The notes below the pieces were generated by a model, which made no database searches, was not told where the DNA came from, and worked only from the letters and a program-made list of their open reading frames with translations. Both the position numbers and the translations under genes were made by a program. A stretch of 39,459 nt of DNA, from positions 1-39,459 of the forward strand of contig NZ_JAUYRV010000016.1 of the NCBI RefSeq assembly GCF_030696665.1, in the 5' to 3' direction. Positions 26,314 to 33,963 of this stretch are shown here, in pieces. Each line of letters starts with the position of its first letter. Within the stretch, counting starts at the first letter, position 1. The DNA is from Novosphingobium sp. Its GTDB lineage: Bacteria; Pseudomonadota; Alphaproteobacteria; Sphingomonadales; Sphingomonadaceae.

Positions 26314-27374
26314 GCGAGTCGCGGAACGTTGCGAGGGCGCTGGACGCCCTGCGCCACGGCTGGGCGATCCGCGTGACCGGCACAAACGGCGCGCTGGACC
26401 TGCTCCCTGCCGAAACCGCCTACGTCCAGCCCGGCATCTACGCCGCGCGCCTGCTCATCTCCGCCGCCCGCGCCGCCACGCTGAAGCTTGCCAACCAGCG
26501 CGATGCCGCCGTGCCCGAAGCCCCCGTGATGATCCACGGCGCAGAACCCTTCAGCCTCTCTGCCGCGCGCAACCTCGCCGATCCGGCCGCAGACCTGCGC
26601 AGCCCCTTGCGCGGCCCGTTCAAGGCCGATCCCATCGAGGCTTACGACGCCGCCACCGCCGCGATGGACATGGCGCGGCTGGCAGGCATCCTCCCCGCCT
26701 TCCTCATCTCCACCGGCGTCGACATCGCAGCGGAAGTCTCCACCGCCGATCTCGCCGCGTTCAAAGACCCGCTCAACCTTTCGATCCAGGCCCGCGCTCG
26801 CCTGCCTGTCCACGCCTGCGAACACGCCGAAATCATCGCCTTCCGCGCACGCGATGACTTGCGCGAACACGTCGCCCTCGTCCTCGGCACACAGACCAGC
26901 GAGCGCACGCCGCTCGTCCGCCTGCACAGCGAATGCCTGACGGGCGACGTCCTCGGCAGCCTCAAATGCGATTGCGGCCCCCAGCTTGACGCAGCGCTCG
27001 CCCACATGGCCGAAGAAGCCAACACCGGCGGCTGGGGCGTGCTGCTCTACCTGCGACAGGAAGGCCGCGGCATCGGCCTCATCAACAAGCTGCGCGCCTA
27101 CGAATTGCAGGATCAGGGCTTCGATACGGTAGACGCCAACGAGCGCCTAGGCCTGCCCAGCGAAGCGCGCGATTTCCCGGTGGCCGCGCGCATGCTCGAT
27201 CTGCTCGGCATTTCCTCGCTGCGCCTGCTCACCAACAACCCGCAAAAGGTCGCCACGCTGCAAGGCCTCGGCCTCGATGTGACGGAGCGCGTCGCCCACC
27301 AACTCCCCGCCAACCCGCACAACCAGCGCTATCTGGAAACCAAGCGCGACCGGACGGGCCATCTCCTGCGCTGA
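26310..27374 (+). CDS. ribA: GTP cyclohydrolase II with N-terminal extension
   Basis: First committed enzyme of riboflavin synthesis, 354 aa. The C-terminal half (about 155-354) is a complete RibA: zinc cysteines C209, C220 and C222 in HSECLTGDVLGSLKCDCGPQ, the YLRQEGRGIGLINK active-site loop and GLPSEARDF, TNNPQK near the end. The first 150 residues have no RibA counterpart; AMDMARLAGILPAFLIS at the domain border is reminiscent of the C-terminus of RibB (DHBP synthase), suggesting a degenerated RibB domain. The acidic catalytic motif of RibB is not seen. The start is the GTG at 26310 overlapping the xth stop. Confidence 0.92.
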   Translation: MSESRNVARALDALRHGWAIRVTGTNGALDLLPAETAYVQPGIYAARLLISAARAATLKLANQRDAAVPEAPVMIHGAEPFSLSAARNLADPAADLRSPLRGPFKADPIEAYDAATAAMDMARLAGILPAFLISTGVDIAAEVSTADLAAFKDPLNLSIQARARLPVHACEHAEIIAFRARDDLREHVALVLGTQTSERTPLVRLHSECLTGDVLGSLKCDCGPQLDAALAHMAEEANTGGWGVLLYLRQEGRGIGLINKLRAYELQDQGFDTVDANERLGLPSEARDFPVAARMLDLLGISSLRLLTNNPQKVATLQGLGLDVTERVAHQLPANPHNQRYLETKRDRTGHLLR

Positions 27375-27405
27375 GGGCGAGGACCGAAGCCCCCGCCCTA
27401 ACACC

Positions 27406-27711
27406 TCACACCGGCGCACCCGCCACGGCCAGCAGCACCAGCGCCGCCACCACAGCGGCAAACACCAGCGCGCGCACCATGTCTTTCACGGTGAACCGGT
27501 CGACATGCTCGGCGCGGAACTTGCGGTATCCCCGCTCCGCCGCCGGATTGCTGGCCACCAGCGCCACATCCAGCGCGCTGGCCTCGCTTCTGAACCAGTT
27601 GACCAGCAGCGCCCGTTCTTCAGGCGTAACATCGGGAAAGGCGGCAAGCAGCGCTTCGACATGGGCGCGGCGCGCATCCACTGCCGAGGCAATCGTAGAA
27701 CTCTTTGACAT
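27406..27711 (-). CDS. Hypothetical protein with C-terminal membrane anchor
   Basis: Protein of 101 aa. The N-terminal 75 residues are soluble and helical (RRAHVEALLAAFPDVTPEER, then NWFRSEASALDVALVASNP), and the last 25 form one hydrophobic helix (ALVFAAVVAALVLLAVAGAPV), so it is probably tail-anchored in the inner membrane. AGGA sits 8 bases before the ATG at 27711. It follows the 113-aa gene by 51 bp on the same strand, likely one operon. No family recognised. Confidence 0.7.
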   Translation of the reverse strand: MSKSSTIASAVDARRAHVEALLAAFPDVTPEERALLVNWFRSEASALDVALVASNPAAERGYRKFRAEHVDRFTVKDMVRALVFAAVVAALVLLAVAGAPV

Positions 27712-27762
27712 GATGAATGTCCTGACATGCGTTTCAACAGCGCCCGCAGGCGCAGCGGCAGG

Positions 27763-28104
27763 TCAGGAAATCGGCGGTGCCCTCGGTGCAGGCCGCAACA
27801 GCAGCGGCGCGGGCGCAGGTGGCGCGGTCTGCGGCGGCCAGAAATGCGCGCCCCGCTCCAGCACCGGCACGGCAGGCGCAAGCACGGCCACAGGCCCTGG
27901 CGGAGCGACCGGTACCATCGCCCGCTGCACCTGCAGCTTGCGTTCCGGCGCGACGGCCATATCTACGGTAGCCGCGCTGAACGCCGATCCACTGCGCGCC
28001 TGCAAAGGTGCCTCGAACGGCACCGTGGCATGCGTCAGCACGGTCAGGGCCAGCAACAGCGCCCAGATCCGCCCGGCAAAGTTCAGGGAAAGACGGCTCA
28101 ACAC
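27763..28104 (-). CDS. Small secreted or membrane-anchored proline/alanine-rich protein
   Basis: Protein of 113 aa. An N-terminal hydrophobic segment (RIWALLLALTVLTHATVP) acts as signal peptide or anchor. The rest is rich in Pro and Ala (APPGPVAVLAPAVPVLERG) and looks extended. The start codon is GTG at 28104, or the next codon TTG, with AGCGGGG just upstream. It lies between the beta-helix protein gene (37 bp upstream) and the tail-anchored hypothetical, all on the minus strand. No family recognised; the coding call rests on the signal segment and operon-like packing. Confidence 0.55.
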   Translation of the reverse strand: MLSRLSLNFAGRIWALLLALTVLTHATVPFEAPLQARSGSAFSAATVDMAVAPERKLQVQRAMVPVAPPGPVAVLAPAVPVLERGAHFWPPQTAPPAPAPLLLRPAPRAPPIS

Positions 28105-28141
28105 CCCGCTAAAATAAGCGCGACAGCACCCAAAAACAACC

Positions 28142-29140
28142 TCAGCGCTTCTCGAACTTGGTCAGCCCGCTGCCCAGTGTGTTGGCCCCGATGGACAGCG
28201 CATCACCCGACCAGTCGGCCACGAACACCGATCCCCAGCGCACTCCCGGCGCGAACCGCGCATCGTTGCCGCTGACCAGCAGCCCGGCCGAGCTGTGCGC
28301 CCGCCCCTCTGCCGCCACCGCGATGAACGCGCTGTGGTTTTCCTTGTCCGGTCCCTGCACAAAGGCATTGTCGGTAATCCGCCCAGCTGCGCCAGCAGAC
28401 AGGTCGATCATGTAGTTGGTGGTCTTGCCCGCGCTATCGTCAAAGCTGGATTGCGAAACGTCCACCCGTGCGGCGCGGGTCTTCACGTAGTGCCCGCCGC
28501 GCCCCGCTTCAAACCGGCTGCGGCGAATGGTCACGCTGCCATATTCGCCGAAATAGACCGAATGCGCGCACGAAAGCCCCCGATCACACCGGCCCAGCCG
28601 GGTGAACGTCGATTGTTCGATCAGCACCGCCCCGGTCGGATCGTCTGCAGACAGAATGCCCTGCTCGCTGTCGCGGAACCACGATTGTCGCACGGTCAGA
28701 TTGCCGCGCTCCAGCCGGATCCCTGCGCCATTGGCATCGGGCACGCGCACATTCTGAAAGATCAGGCCTTCCACCCGCGTTGAGCGCCCGCGCACCACCA
28801 GCGTCGCCTTGCCTTCACAGGCCGCGCCGTCGAACACCGTTTGCCCCGGCACTTGCGCCACGAAGCCCACGTCGCCCCCGCCCTGCACCGCGCAATCGCG
28901 GTAGACACCCGGCTCGATCTGCACCGTGCCCGAACCATCACCGATGGAAGTCACCGCCTCCTGCAACGCCGCAAAGCTGCGACCGGTTTCCAGCACGGTA
29001 TAAGGCGTCCGCTGGCCCCCTTGCGCGAACAGCGCGCTCGCCGGAATAGCGGCCACCACCGCTACCCCCAGCAGGAGTGCGGCAAGGCGCTGGCCACGAT
29101 GGCGGCGCTCACGAAGGGCAAAAGGGTTCATCATCCGCAT
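28142..29140 (-). CDS. Secreted right-handed parallel beta-helix protein
   Basis: Protein of 332 aa exported by an N-terminal signal peptide or anchor (RLAALLLGVAVVAAIPASALFAQ). The mature part has the short beta-strand ladder of pectate-lyase-like beta-helices: repeated pieces such as GTLVV-type strands, GNLTVRQSWFRDSEQGILSA, GAVLIEQSTFTRL, GSVTIRRSRFEAGRGGHYVK and RVDVSQSSFDDS. The ALQEAVTSIGDGSGTVQIEPGVY start is typical of the fold. No catalytic residues can be assigned, so it may bind or process polysaccharide. GGAG with 5-base spacing favours the ATG at 29140 over 29155. Confidence 0.78.
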   Translation of the reverse strand: MRMMNPFALRERRHRGQRLAALLLGVAVVAAIPASALFAQGGQRTPYTVLETGRSFAALQEAVTSIGDGSGTVQIEPGVYRDCAVQGGGDVGFVAQVPGQTVFDGAACEGKATLVVRGRSTRVEGLIFQNVRVPDANGAGIRLERGNLTVRQSWFRDSEQGILSADDPTGAVLIEQSTFTRLGRCDRGLSCAHSVYFGEYGSVTIRRSRFEAGRGGHYVKTRAARVDVSQSSFDDSAGKTTNYMIDLSAGAAGRITDNAFVQGPDKENHSAFIAVAAEGRAHSSAGLLVSGNDARFAPGVRWGSVFVADWSGDALSIGANTLGSGLTKFEKR

Positions 29141-29224
29141 ATCCGCTCCCAACATCCTTTATGCTGAGATAGCGCGAAATGATTGACAGGCCCTTGCGTT
29201 CCAGTTCCTGCCCTTTGGGACGGC

Positions 29225-29422
29225 TCACTCCTTGGGCGGTCGCCCTCGCCGCACCGGCTCCGCCGCCGCCAGTTTTACCCCGCGTCGTGCCAAAGCCTCG
29301 CGCAAAAGCACTTCAATCTGGGCATTCGCTGATCGCAAGTCAGCCCCCGCCGTGCGCTCGATCGCGGCGAACAGCGCCGGATCGATGCGCAGCGGGAACG
29401 CCTTCTTGGTTGCCGCAGCCAT
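29225..29422 (-). CDS. Ribbon-helix-helix (Arc/CopG-like) DNA-binding protein
   Basis: Protein of 65 aa with an Arc-like ribbon-helix-helix fold: strand KAFPLRI, helix [13 protein letters not shown], then a turn and helix [18 protein letters not shown], ending in a basic tail RRGRPPKE. Such proteins bind short DNA repeats as dimers, often as autorepressors. It starts 10 bp after the SPFH gene stop, so the two form an operon; the operator-like repeats at 30362-30380 before that operon are a natural candidate target. No toxin gene is adjacent. Confidence 0.82.
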   Translation of the reverse strand: MAAATKKAFPLRIDPALFAAIERTAGADLRSANAQIEVLLREALARRGVKLAAAEPVRRGRPPKE

Positions 29423-29432
29423 TCGTCCTGCC

Positions 29433-30341
29433 TTACTGGTACAGCGTACCGGCGTTCAGCACCGGCTGCGCATCGCGCTCACCACACAGCACCACCATCA
29501 GGTTCGATACCATCGCCGCGCGGCGCTCATCGTCCAGTTCCACCACGTTCTTTTCCGAAAGCTGGGTCAGCGCCATTTCCACCATCGAAACCGCGCCTTC
29601 CACCAGCTTCTTGCGCGCAGAAATCACCGCTTCGGCCTGCTGGCGGCGCAGCATCGCGCCCGCAATTTCAGGGGCATAGGCAAGGTGCGTCAGCCCGCAT
29701 TCGTCCACCGTGATCCCCGCCAGCACCAGCCGCGCGTTCAGTTCGGTGCGCAGTTCGGCGTTGATCTGATCGTGGTGGCTACGCAGCGTCACTTCCTGAT
29801 GCTCAATATCGTCATAGGGATAGCGCGAACCGATAGACCGCACCGCGCTTTCGATCTGCACGAACACGAACGCCTTGTAATCGTCCACATCGAACAGCGC
29901 CTGCGCCGTGTCCGAAACGCGCCACACCACGTTGGCCGCAATCTCGATGGGATTGCCGCGCAGGTCGTTCACTTTGAGCTTTTCGGAAACCACATTGTTG
30001 GCACGCACTGAAATCTTGGTCTTGCTCATCCACGGCCACACCCAGCGCAGCCCGTGGTTGCGGTCCGTGCCGCGATAGGCTCCGAACAGCCCGATGGCCG
30101 CCGCCTGATTGGGCTGGATCATGTAGAACCCCGATGCGATCAGCACGATCAGCACCGGCCCGATGAAGATGGTGGAGAGGAACCCAAGCACTTCGGACTC
30201 CGCCGGCTGGCTCCCGGCAAAACCCAGCACCCGCGCCCCGGTCAACACCACCAGCGCAATCAACGCGATCAGCATGGCATAACCGTTGGCCGCCCAGGCC
30301 CCGGTTTCCCTGCTTGCCGAATGTGTCCGCGAATCAGCCAT
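29433..30341 (-). CDS. SPFH-domain membrane protein
   Basis: Stomatin/prohibitin-type protein of 302 aa. Two hydrophobic segments (about 22-41 and 48-70) anchor it. The SPFH domain covers about 75-260 ([21 protein letters not shown] marks its start; the [25 protein letters not shown] segment is typical). A helical oligomerisation region follows ([35 protein letters not shown]). Family members organise membrane microdomains or regulate proteases; the specific role is unknown. AGGGGTAGG precedes the ATG at 30341. It forms an operon with the RHH gene and has an operator-like repeat just upstream. Confidence 0.9.
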   Translation of the reverse strand: MADSRTHSASRETGAWAANGYAMLIALIALVVLTGARVLGFAGSQPAESEVLGFLSTIFIGPVLIVLIASGFYMIQPNQAAAIGLFGAYRGTDRNHGLRWVWPWMSKTKISVRANNVVSEKLKVNDLRGNPIEIAANVVWRVSDTAQALFDVDDYKAFVFVQIESAVRSIGSRYPYDDIEHQEVTLRSHHDQINAELRTELNARLVLAGITVDECGLTHLAYAPEIAGAMLRRQQAEAVISARKKLVEGAVSMVEMALTQLSEKNVVELDDERRAAMVSNLMVVLCGERDAQPVLNAGTLYQ

Positions 30342-30361
30342 CGAACCTACCCCTCTAAATC

Positions 30362-30380
30362 TGATATCACTTTAATATCA
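30362..30380. promoter_or_regulatory. Operator-like repeats upstream of the SPFH-RHH operon
   Basis: TGATATCA (30362-30369) and TAATATCA (30373-30380) are spaced 11 bp apart, one helical turn, in DNA that is AT-rich against a GC-rich background. On the minus strand TTGCCG, a 16-bp spacer and TATTAA form a plausible promoter whose -10 lies in the repeats, 20-40 bp before the SPFH start. Binding by the operon's own RHH protein is inferred. Confidence 0.5.
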
Positions 30381-30408
30381 AATCGGGAGTTGGCGGCAAG
30401 CCGGAAAG

Positions 30409-30540
30409 GTGCCCACCCCCAACCCCTCCCGCTTGCGGGAGGGGAGTTGTCAGAGTCGCTTCCGCCCTCCCGCAGGCGGGGGGGGGGGGCGGCGAGACTT
30501 ACGGTACGCCGTGAAGTTAGTCGCAGCGGGGTAGGCACCA
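30409..30540. repeat. Palindromic repeat element with inverted ends and a poly-G tract
   Basis: An element of about 132 bp with inverted ends GGTGCCCACCCC and GGGGTAGGCACC (11 of 12 match). Inside are the hairpin CCCCTCCCGCTTGCGGGAGG, a related but degraded inverted copy (CCCTCCCGCAGGCGGG) and a run of 12 G at 30478-30489. The CCCTCCCGCTTGCGGGAGGG unit recurs twice at 38996-39099. With the following leader, this fills the 30342-30775 stretch; I see no coding gene in it. Confidence 0.75.
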
Positions 30541-30591
30541 CGCCTCAAACAAACCCCCTTGCAATCCAGAACGAATCGCTCCAAATTATCG

Positions 30592-30724
30592 GAGCGGACC
30601 GGGCCCCTCTGGCGCGGCGCTTTCGCCCATGTGTGAAAAGCGCCTCGTGATGTCGGACCGCATCGGGTGATGCCGATGCTTTGGGTCCGGGTGTTGTTCC
30701 CCCCTTCTTCCGGACCTTCGGGTC
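30592..30724 (+). promoter_or_regulatory. Structured leader upstream of DUF465-terC with alternative pairings
   Basis: Strong hairpins: GGCGCTTT 30616-30623 with AAAGCGCC 30637-30644, and GCATCGG 30660-30666 with CCGATGC 30673-30679. Three copies of CGGACC (30595-30600, 30654-30659, 30711-30716) can each pair with the one GGTCCG (30684-30689); the last can instead pair with GGTC at 30721-30724 over a TTCG loop. Mutually exclusive stems like these are typical of leader switches. TTGCAA at 30559 with AATTAT at 30584 could be its promoter. It does not show the yybP-ykoY motifs expected for a manganese switch. Confidence 0.45.
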
Positions 30725-30775
30725 AAAAGTGCGGCATCCCTGATCGAACGCCACTGCTTTCGAAGGGTTACCTTG

Positions 30776-30949
30776 ATGTCTGACCGTTACTTCCACTTGC
30801 TCGAACGTCACCAGAAACTCGACGCTGCACTGCGCATGGCGCGTGACCCGTTCGATGTCCTGCGCCTGCACCGGCTCAAGCAGGCGGTAAAAGCCCGCCT
30901 CGCCCACCTCTTCCTGCGCCGCCCCGAAGCGGCTCTGGCAACAGTCTGA
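30776..30949 (+). CDS. DUF465 (YdcH-like) small protein
   Basis: Protein of 57 aa: MSDRYFHLLERHQKLDAALR, then LHRLKQAVKARLAHLF and an RRPEAALATV tail. This is the short two-helix DUF465 pattern (LERHQKLDxxL, then LKxxKLxLKxxL). Family members are small cytoplasmic helical hairpins of unknown function. AAGGG sits about 8 bases before the ATG. It lies between the structured leader and terC, 61 bp before the latter, and probably shares its transcript. A hairpin (CCTGCCGAA with TTCGGGAGG, one mismatch) precedes the terC ribosome-binding site. Confidence 0.85.
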   Translation: MSDRYFHLLERHQKLDAALRMARDPFDVLRLHRLKQAVKARLAHLFLRRPEAALATV

Positions 30950-31010
30950 AATAGAGGAACCCTGCTGCCTGCCGAAGCATTCGGGAGGCGGCGGGGTGCG
31001 GAGACGATAG

Positions 31011-32024
31011 ATGGAATTCCTTTTTGCAGACTGGCTGGGCACGCCAGCGTGGTTCTGGCTCGCCTTCATCGGCCTCGTCGTCGCGCTTACCGCGTTCGAC
31101 CTTGGCGTCCTCCACAAAGAGGACAAGGCGATGGGCATTGGCGAATCGCTGCGGCTGACTGCGTTTTATATCACCATCGCGCTGGCCTTCGGCGCGTGGG
31201 TCTGGGCCGAAAAGGGCGCGGACCTTGGCATGAAGTATTACACCGGGTTCTTCATCGAAAAGGCGCTGTCTATCGACAATGTCTTCGTGATCAGCCTGAT
31301 CTTCACTTTCTTCGCCATCCCCCCAAAGTATCAGTACCGCGCCCTGTTATGGGGCATCGTTGCGGTCATCTTCCTGCGCGGCGCGATGATTGCGGGCGGC
31401 GCGGCCCTGGTCGAACAGGCCTATTGGGTGCTCTATATCTTCGCCGCATTCCTCGTGTTCACCGGCATCAAGATGTTCTTTGCCAACGATCATGACCCGG
31501 ACATCGGCAACAACCCGGTCGTCCGCTGGATCAGCCGCCACATGCGCGTGACCAAGGAACTGCACGATCAGCACTTCTTCGTGAAAGTGCCCGATGAAAA
31601 GACCGGCAAGCTGGTCAACGCCGCCACCCCGCTGTTCCTCGCGCTGGTGGTGATCAACCTTGCCGATCTCGTCTTCGCGGTGGATTCGGTGCCCGCAATC
31701 TTCGCGATCACCACAGACACCTTCATCGTCTACACCTCGAACATCATGGCCATCCTTGGCCTGCGCGCCCTCTACTTCGCGCTGGCCGCGATGATCGACC
31801 GCTTCGCCTACCTCAAGTATGCGCTGGCCGCCGTGCTGGTGTTCATCGGCAGCAAGATCTTCGTCACCGACTTCCTCCTCGGCGGCGACAAGTTCCCCCC
31901 GGCGCTCAGCCTTGGGATAACCTTCGCGATCATCGCAGGCGGCGTGGCATTCTCGCTATGGAAGACCCGCGGCATGCCGCTGCACGACCCTGAAGAACCG
32001 ATTGCACCGGGCACCGTGAACTGA
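31011..32024 (+). CDS. TerC family membrane protein (Alx-like)
   Basis: Integral membrane protein of 337 aa with about nine TM helices, in the TerC family that includes Alx and MeeF-type manganese exporters. The acidic intramembrane motifs are present: AFDLGVLHK near residues 28-36, FIEKALSIDNVFV near 81-93 and NLADLVFAVDSVPA near 219-232. It probably exports Mn2+ or protects during metal loading of exported enzymes; the substrate is inferred from the family. GGAGAC lies 7 bases before the ATG. The preceding DUF465 gene and structured leader make it the likely regulated target of that leader. It is convergent with recQ. Confidence 0.92.
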   Translation: MEFLFADWLGTPAWFWLAFIGLVVALTAFDLGVLHKEDKAMGIGESLRLTAFYITIALAFGAWVWAEKGADLGMKYYTGFFIEKALSIDNVFVISLIFTFFAIPPKYQYRALLWGIVAVIFLRGAMIAGGAALVEQAYWVLYIFAAFLVFTGIKMFFANDHDPDIGNNPVVRWISRHMRVTKELHDQHFFVKVPDEKTGKLVNAATPLFLALVVINLADLVFAVDSVPAIFAITTDTFIVYTSNIMAILGLRALYFALAAMIDRFAYLKYALAAVLVFIGSKIFVTDFLLGGDKFPPALSLGITFAIIAGGVAFSLWKTRGMPLHDPEEPIAPGTVN

Positions 32025-32040
32025 CGGTTCAAACCACCTT

Positions 32041-32122
32041 TCGTCATTCCCGCGCAGGCGGGAATCCAACAACAAAAGACTCGCAGCAACGCACTGGATC
32101 CCCGCCTGCGCGGGGATGACGA
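32041..32122. repeat. Inverted pair of CGTCATTCCCGCG repeats
   Basis: Left half CGTCATTCCCGCGCAGGCGG and right half CCGCCTGCGCGGGGATGACG are inverted copies 40 bp apart, each containing a small hairpin (CCCGCGCAGGCGGG). The pair occupies the convergent gap between terC and recQ and could fold into one long hairpin that ends both transcripts; no T run is seen. Confidence 0.7.
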
Positions 32123-32133
32123 AACGGCGGGGC

Positions 32134-33936
32134 TCAAAACTGCCGCAAAACCTCCAGAAACCGGTCGCCATAGGCCTCCAGCTTCCGAGACCCCACCCCG
32201 CCGATCTGCCCCAGATCCGCCAGCGTGGAAGGCCGCGAGGCTGCCATCTCGCGCAGCACCGAATCGTGGAACACCACATAGGGCGGCACGCCAGCCTCGC
32301 GCGCCAGATCGCGGCGCAGCGCGCGCAGGGCATCGAACACCGGATCGCCCACGGGGTTGAGCGCCGCCCCGGTGCCACCCCGCGCGCGTCTGCCCGAACG
32401 CGGCTCCTTCTTCGGCGCCAGCACCAGCGGCACCTCGGCCTCACCCTTCAGGATCGCCCGCGCCTCACCGCCCAGCGCCAGCCCGCCATGCTCGGTCGCC
32501 ACCAGCGCGCCCCGCGCCTGCAATGCCCGCGCCAAGGGCCGGAGCAGCGGCGCTTCGTCTGCCGTCACGATCCCGAACACCGAAAGCTGGTCATGCCCCC
32601 GCTGCGTTACCCGCTCGTCGGCCACGCCGGTCAGCACTTTCTCCACATAGCCAAAGCCGAACGATTGCCCGGTGCGATAGACGGCAGACAGCAGCTTGCG
32701 CGCCACCTCGGTCGCATCGGTGACCCCCGGCGCATTCAGGCAATTGTCGCAATTCCCGCAGGACGGCGGCGGATTCTCGCCAAAGTGGCGCAGCAGCAGC
32801 GCACGGCGGCAGTGCGGCGTTTCCACCAGCCCCGCCAGCGCATCGATCCGCACCCGCTCCCCGGCGCGGCGGTGCTCTTCCACTTCGGCAATCCGCTGCC
32901 GCGCCCGTACGAAATCCTCCGCGCCCCACAGCATCACCGCCACCGAAGGATCGCCGTCGCGCCCGGCTCGGCCGGTTTCCTGATAATAGCCCTCGATGCT
33001 CTTGGGGCAGGCGGCATGGGCCACAAAGCGCACGTCGGGCTTGTCGATCCCCATGCCGAAGGCGACCGTCGCCACCATCACCATGTCTTCGGAATCCACA
33101 AACGCCGCCTGATTGGCCGCGCGCACCGCCGCATCCAGCCCCGCATGATAGGGCCGCACCGGCCTGCCGCTAGCGCCCAACTGGTTCGCCAGCTTCTCCA
33201 CTTGCGCGCGCGTCGGGGCATAGACGATGCCGGGGCCGGGGTTCTCGGCCATCACCGTCATCAACTGCCGCAGCGGGTTGTCACGCGGGACGATGGCGTA
33301 GCGGATGTTGGGCCGGTCGAACCCCGCAACGATCAGCCCTTCTTCAGGAATGCCCAACTGCGTCAGGATATCCGCGCGCGTGTGCCGGTCCGCCGTGGCC
33401 GTCAAAGCAAGGCGCGGCACGTCGGGGAATGCGTCCATCAGCGGGCGCAAGAGCCTGTAATCGGGGCGGAAATCGTGGCCCCATTCGGACACGCAATGCG
33501 CCTCATCAATGGCAAACATCGCCACCCGGCCCCGGCGCAGCATCTCCAGGAAATGCGGCTGGCTGGCCCGCTCCGGCGCGACATAGAGCAGGTCGAGATC
33601 GTCCGACAGGAACCGCTCGATGGTCTGCCCCCGGTCCAGATCCACGCTGGTCAGCGTGGCGGCGCGGATGCCGTTGGCAGTTGCGCTGCGCAACTGGTCA
33701 TGCATCAGCGCAATCAGCGGCGAGACGACAACACAGCACCCCGGCTGCATCACCGCAGGCAACTGATATGTCAGTGATTTTCCCGCGCCGGTGGGCATGA
33801 CCGCCAAGGTCGAGCGCCCCGCCAGCACCCGCTCCACCACATCGGCCTGCACTCCCCGGAACGCGGAGAATCCAAACACCGCGTGGAGACGGTCGAGCAC
33901 ATCGGAAGGCGAAAAATCGAGGGCGGTAAGGGTCAC
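32134..33936 (-). CDS. recQ: ATP-dependent DNA helicase RecQ
   Basis: 3'-5' DNA helicase of the RecQ family, 600 aa, acting in recombination and replication-fork repair. The Walker A motif MPTGAGKS is at 47-54 and the DEAH box at 144-147. Motif VI appears as YYQETGRAGRDG near 320. The zinc-binding cysteines are in HCRRALLLRHF and SCGNCDNC, followed by the winged-helix region, and a C-terminal HRDC domain ([25 protein letters not shown]) closes the protein. All RecQ domains are present. The start is GTG at 33936 with only a weak G-rich upstream site; it gives the family N-terminus. The next gene starts 27 bp upstream on the same strand. Confidence 0.95.
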   Translation of the reverse strand: MTLTALDFSPSDVLDRLHAVFGFSAFRGVQADVVERVLAGRSTLAVMPTGAGKSLTYQLPAVMQPGCCVVVSPLIALMHDQLRSATANGIRAATLTSVDLDRGQTIERFLSDDLDLLYVAPERASQPHFLEMLRRGRVAMFAIDEAHCVSEWGHDFRPDYRLLRPLMDAFPDVPRLALTATADRHTRADILTQLGIPEEGLIVAGFDRPNIRYAIVPRDNPLRQLMTVMAENPGPGIVYAPTRAQVEKLANQLGASGRPVRPYHAGLDAAVRAANQAAFVDSEDMVMVATVAFGMGIDKPDVRFVAHAACPKSIEGYYQETGRAGRDGDPSVAVMLWGAEDFVRARQRIAEVEEHRRAGERVRIDALAGLVETPHCRRALLLRHFGENPPPSCGNCDNCLNAPGVTDATEVARKLLSAVYRTGQSFGFGYVEKVLTGVADERVTQRGHDQLSVFGIVTADEAPLLRPLARALQARGALVATEHGGLALGGEARAILKGEAEVPLVLAPKKEPRSGRRARGGTGAALNPVGDPVFDALRALRRDLAREAGVPPYVVFHDSVLREMAASRPSTLADLGQIGGVGSRKLEAYGDRFLEVLRQF

Positions 33937-33963
33937 GCCCCCGCTATGGCAGATCGCGCGGCG

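Noticed and set aside
30592..31010. yybP-ykoY manganese riboswitch before terC
   Set aside because: Expected from the TerC link, but I could not find the GGGGAGUAG-type 5' motif or the GAGACC-type 3' motif in the right arrangement; hence listed only as an unclassified structured leader.
30545..31138. 197-codon minus-strand frame over the DUF465-terC leader
   Set aside because: Antisense to the DUF465 gene and the terC start; no motif, and the structured-leader features explain the region better.
32116..33777. 553-codon open frame antisense to recQ
   Set aside because: Shadow of a complete recQ; very rich in Arg, His and Pro and without any domain pattern.
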